Shown in pieces: positions 8,598 to 12,079 of a stretch of DNA of 12,079 nt (position 1 is its first letter; each line of letters starts with the position of its first letter). The notes beneath the pieces are model-generated. The model was not told where the DNA came from, did not search any database, and saw only the letters and a program-made list of their open reading frames with translations. The stretch spans positions 1 to 12,079 of the forward strand of contig JACVRA010000074.1 of the NCBI GenBank assembly GCA_019828545.1, in the 5' to 3' direction. This DNA comes from Paracamarosporium sp. OC-R06-R3 (Eukaryota > Ascomycota > Dothideomycetes > Pleosporales > Didymosphaeriaceae). Made by a program: the position numbers and the translations under genes.

Positions 8598-8838
8598 ATC
8601 GGGGCCTATTAGGCCCCGACGGGACACGTCAGGTGATGAGGGGTTATATTATACTAGAGCTGGCAAAAATAGTTAGTTAGCAATTTATCTATCCTACAAT
8701 CTATTATCAATTCCCCTAAGTTAAGTCTACATTGCTACGACCCGTGACCTAACAGCTGGCCACGTTGTAGAAAAATCTTAGTTAGAGACTAATAATTACT
8801 TAGTAGTATTATACCTTAATTAAGTAGACAATTTTTAA
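8598..8838. repeat. Short less-mutated block with a 19-bp palindrome, possible end (LTR) of another retroelement
   Basis: The block opens with CGGGGCCTA-T-TAGGCCCCG (8600-8618), a perfect inverted repeat with 9-bp arms, then GACG-GGACA-CGTC (8618-8630). It stays moderately GC-rich to about 8770, ending with GCTACGACCCGTGACC near 8735-8750, before AT content climbs. It has no counterpart in copy B. The shape (about 150 bp, structured GC-rich start, abrupt edge at the Ns) would fit a fungal LTR or solo LTR, but TG...CA ends cannot be confirmed because the Ns fall at the expected start. This is inference only. Confidence 0.3.
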
Positions 8839-9117
8839 TATCTCTACGTTTAAGTAAATAGTAAGCTATAAAATAAATAATATAAATATAAATTATATTT
8901 AAAAGTACTATACTAATTAGTTTAATATTAGGTTTTTATATTTAATAAAATTATAAAAATTACCTTAGAAATTTAAGACCTATATAGACTAGATATTTAA
9001 TTAATTAACTAAAACTAATTAACTAGTTTACTATAAGTATAAAGTATAGATTAGGTTAATAAATAAATAGGCCTACCTATTAATAAATAGTAGGTAGAGT
9101 AGAAGTAATCTAAATAT

Positions 9118-9216
9118 AAGTAAAAATAAAGTAAAAATAATTAAAGTACTAAATAAAAATAAAGTAAAGGTAATTAAAATATTAAATAAAAATAAAATAG
9201 AAATAATTAAAGTTAA
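9118..9216 (+). repeat. Three tandem 33-bp units
   Basis: Units 9118-9150, 9151-9183 and 9184-9216 are each 33 nt and align without gaps. Each has the layout AA-TAAAAATAAA, then AATAATTAAA or a close variant in the second half, with a handful of differences per unit. The length is a multiple of three (11 codons), so this may be an eroded coding repeat of the former element. Low complexity in AT-rich DNA makes chance similarity partly responsible. Confidence 0.5.
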
Positions 9217-9599
9217 AGTAAAAATAGAGTAGGTATATTTACTTAAGTTATATAAAGTACTATAATTAATAATTATATAAATAGTAAAAGTATTATTTAC
9301 TTTATAATTTAAATAAAAAACCTCTTATAAAAAGATATATATATTCTAGAAGTATTTTTATTTTATAAAAAGGAGTAGTTAAAATAAAGTTATTAGAATA
9401 ACTATTAAACTAAAATAAATTTATTTAAAATACTAAAATAATATCTATTAAGTATATATATTTATTATAGCTATTTATTATAGTAGTAATTATTTTAAGT
9501 AGTACCTAGGCCTTTAATACTTTTATAATAGTAGTTAAATTATTTCTTTTTTAAATCTATTTTATATAGGCCTACTTTATATAAGGCTATATTTAGGAG

Positions 9600-9662
9600 T
9601 TTTTTTTTTTCTTTTTTTCTTTCTCTTTTTCTTTCTCTTTTTCTTTCTCTTTCTCTTCTTTT
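9600..9662. repeat. 63-nt homopyrimidine tract, period about 12
   Basis: Only C and T occur on the plus strand. The core CTTTCTCTTTTT is repeated about three times after a T run. No C is followed by A, so RIP could not act on it, which explains how a C-bearing tract survives in an otherwise C-poor region. It could be an old polypurine/polypyrimidine tract of a retroelement or simply a microsatellite. Confidence 0.7.
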
Positions 9663-10990
9663 AAGGATACTAATAACTTAAGTTTAAATATATTATTTAA
9701 AAGTTTAAATAAATTATTAACTTAACTACTACTTTTATTATTTTTAATTTTAATTTTTTAAGTTATATAAGTATTATCTATCTCTTAAGTAATTATATAT
9801 TTAAGTATTAAAAGTAATTAAATTATACTTATAAAAAGGTTATATTTTTAATTATTAATAATATTTTTAACTATATTAAAAATCTACTTTATATTAACTT
9901 TAATAATTAGTATTACTAAAATATTTTTAGTAACTTAAGTAAGTTATAAATAAACTTTTTTATTATTTTTTTACTATTAAAGAAGATTAAAGTCTTTACT
10001 TTATCTTATATAAAAAGTACTAAGGTATAATTTACCTTTTTAATAAGTAGCCCCTAAGTAGTCTTTTTTAGTCTTAAGTAAAGTAAAAATAAAGTATTAA
10101 AATAAATTACTTAATAATTACTATTATAACTTATAAAAATATTTACTAGTCTATATCCTCTTAAGGTAGGTTATTAAAATTAAAGTAATATTTCTTTTTT
10201 TAAAAAAGTTATAGTAGTTTAAATACTAAAGGAACTCTTTATAATATATATACTTATTTTAAACCTTTTAAGTCTTATTTTATGTATATAATTAAAAAGT
10301 CTTTATAATAAATAATTATAATAATATATTTTATATATTATAAGCTTTTAAGTTAAATTTAGTATAGTTATATAGTTAAATAAGTATTTATATTTACTTT
10401 TTATTTTTATATAATACTTAAATAGTTTTATTTAACCCCTTTTAGTTATTAATTTTATAATATTAAGTTAATTTATAATCTTTTTATTATTTTAATTATT
10501 ATAAAGTATATTATATACCTAGTTTAATCTATACTAAGATAGTAAAGTTTACTTATAATAGGGCCTATAAGGCTTTAATAATAAAAAGTAATTTAATAAT
10601 AAAGATTATTAAGCTTTAATTAAGTATTAAGAATACTTAATAATATATTAAAAAAAGATTAATTATTCTTATATAAAAGAATTACTTAACTAAAGAGTTA
10701 AAATATAATTTAAGTTAAATATAAAAAATAAAAAAAGTATAAAAATCCTTTTAAACTATATATTAATTATTTTATTCTTTTTTTATTAAGATATTTTATT
10801 AAGAGGGGGTAGTTTTAGGAACTTCTTTAATATATAAAATATTATTATATAAGATAGTTTTATAAATATCTTATATATATAAAATATTATTATATAACTT
10901 TAGTTAATTTATTTTACTTTATAGAATTCCTTATAAGTAAAAGTAAAAAATATTAAAATTATTAATTTATACTATAATCTTTTATTTTTT

Positions 10991-12079
10991 TTATACTATG
11001 TCCCTAAACCGTACTACTAAGGTAGGGTTAGGTTGCCCCTAGGGGCGAAAATGGGGGCTGCCCCTAGGGGCAAAAGATATAGAAAGCTACCCCTAGGGGC
11101 AAAGAATAAAAGGCTAGCCCTAATAAGTCTAATATTACTTACCCCTAGGGGCAAGAGGTTTATACTAGAAATATTAACTTATAAACTTTTAACCTACTTA
11201 TAAATAACCTCTTATCTTTAAAAACAACGCTCTCTTAGAATGCTCTAACCCTAATAAAAGTAAAATTATAATAAAGTATAAAGGTATAAGTAATTCTTCT
11301 AGGATAGAAAAAAAGCTACGTATAACTATAAAAGAAATTAGGAATATAAACTCTATTTATAACTAAGTTATACTATACCTACTAATAACTACTAGATTCC
11401 TAATTAATAAGTTTACTCTAGAATAGAGTATTAATATAAATAGACTTATTAACCTAGTCTATAAGTATTACCTCTACTAGATTTTTAATAAGGTAGGCGT
11501 TCTTTAGCGCAGTATAAGCTACTAGTTATAGATTATTTATTTTAAGGTATAAGTATAGTAGATACTAAATTACTTAAAAGAGGATAACTAGGTTACTATA
11601 AATAAGAGCATTAAGTAGAGCAATTTAAAGTAGCTATTATTTAAAAGTTAAGAATATATTATTAGAAAGAAGGTAGAGCTAATTATAGGCTACTATTAAG
11701 TTAAAGCTTTTAAAGAGTATTTATAACTTTATTAATTACTAAAGGAAGAGTAGTAGTAAGTATATAATATTTATAATAAAAGTTTCCACCCCTATACGTA
11801 CTAGCTAAGATAGTAAGTTAACCTAAAAGGTAGATATACTTCTACTATATTTATAAATCTAGCTTTATATTAATTAAAAAGATATTACCCTTCCTAATAA
11901 TTATAATTAAATATAGACTAAGCTAGTAATGCTAGTATCTAATAATAGCTAGTTATTTTAAGGTTTAAATAAGTTAGTTAAGTAGAAGATACTAAAGAAA
12001 CTTAAGCTTAGTAGTTAAGTTAAGTTCCTAATATAATAATTAACTACTATAATAAGGCTAAAGACTAACTAATTATATT
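10991..12079 (+). mobile_element. Unidentified mobile element, copy B, heavily RIP-mutated, runs off the window
   Basis: This is the second direct copy of the 7497-8595 element and starts with the same ATACTAT-R-TCCCTAAACC end. It is collinear with copy A and lacks A's 28-nt duplication near 8226-8281. Differences are almost all C in A versus T in B, or G versus A. In the stretch matching 7852-7953 I count by eye 22 such changes, 3 transversions and none the other way. Its reading frame is ruined by many stops. It continues past the point where copy A meets the Ns and reaches the window end without a recognisable right end. Confidence 0.7.
11035..11152. repeat. Four spaced 12-bp palindromes near the left end of copy B
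   Basis: Sites lie at 11035-11046 and 11060-11071 (both GCCCCTAGGGGC), 11089-11100 and 11141-11152 (both ACCCCTAGGGGC). They start 25, 29 and 52 bp apart, close to copy A for the first three. All four have TA at the centre, the fully mutated state of a CpG, and two have also changed their first G to A. Confidence 0.8.

Larger units (their letters stand above)
8839..10990. repeat. RIP-saturated AT-rich block, former repeat with no readable coding
   Basis: About 2.15 kb are almost only A and T. Reading line by line, I find no CpA and no CpG, and a single TpG (about 10283-10284); TpA is everywhere. Remaining C and G sit in CT/CC and AG/GG steps. That is what RIP leaves after all its target sites are used, so the stretch was repeated DNA, probably one or more nested transposons, now beyond reading by eye. 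Stop codons crowd all six frames and no gene is supportable. In-phase internal repeats and a homopyrimidine tract are listed separately. Confidence 0.8.

Noticed and set aside
10830..10897. 23-bp direct repeat (10830-10852 and 10875-10897)
   Set aside because: Made only of A and T in an extreme AT-rich region, so chance or slippage explains it and it cannot be tied to an element boundary.
7497..12079. Copies A and B as the two LTRs of a single retrotransposon
   Set aside because: LTRs of one insertion should show similar RIP loads. Copy A is lightly hit and B heavily, each holds a decayed reading frame, B runs on past the point where A stops at the Ns, and A has its own 28-nt duplication. 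Two separate insertions fit better, though the gap leaves some doubt.

Overview
The window looks like nuclear DNA of a filamentous ascomycete (Pezizomycotina). The evidence is short introns of 46-62 nt with CTGAC/CTAAC-type branch sites, a fungal-type ferroxidase/iron-permease gene pair sharing one divergent promoter, and C-to-T decay of repeats confined mostly to CpA/TpG contexts, the signature of repeat-induced point mutation (RIP). The genus cannot be told from the sequence. Positions below were worked out by hand translation.

Layout. (1) 1-417: no gene recognised. (2) 418-2477, minus strand: a complete five-exon Fet3-type multicopper ferroxidase (618 aa). (3) 2478-3061: a 584-bp divergent promoter with a perfect match to the iron-regulator GATA site (ATCWGATAA, minus strand, 2830-2838) and a CCAAT box beside an AP-1-like TGACTCA. 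(4) 3062-4240, plus strand: a complete five-exon Ftr1-type iron permease (323 aa). (5) 4241-4734: AT-rich spacer. (6) 4735-7496, minus strand: the C-terminal 903 residues of an ATP-dependent 5-oxoprolinase, with its N-terminal third replaced by a repeat. (7) 7497-12079: repeat-dominated DNA. It holds two direct copies of one unidentified element (7497-8595 and 10991-12079). Between them lie a 2-nt assembly gap, a small GC-rich palindromic block, and about 2.2 kb of extreme AT-rich DNA with practically no CpA, TpG or CpG left.

How it works together. Fet3 and Ftr1 are the two partners of the reductive high-affinity iron uptake complex of the plasma membrane. Fet3 oxidises Fe(II) outside the cell and Ftr1 takes the resulting Fe(III) inward. 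The shared promoter and the GATA/CCAAT sites fit co-repression in iron excess and activation in iron starvation. The oxoprolinase (glutathione gamma-glutamyl cycle) appears unrelated and is broken where it meets the element.

The iron genes are a known type of system. The least explained part is the repeat family. Each copy opens with four spaced 12-bp GCCCC-NN-GGGGC palindromes and carries the remains of an open reading frame whose stop codons are what RIP makes from Gln codons. The two copies are frozen at different stages of mutation.
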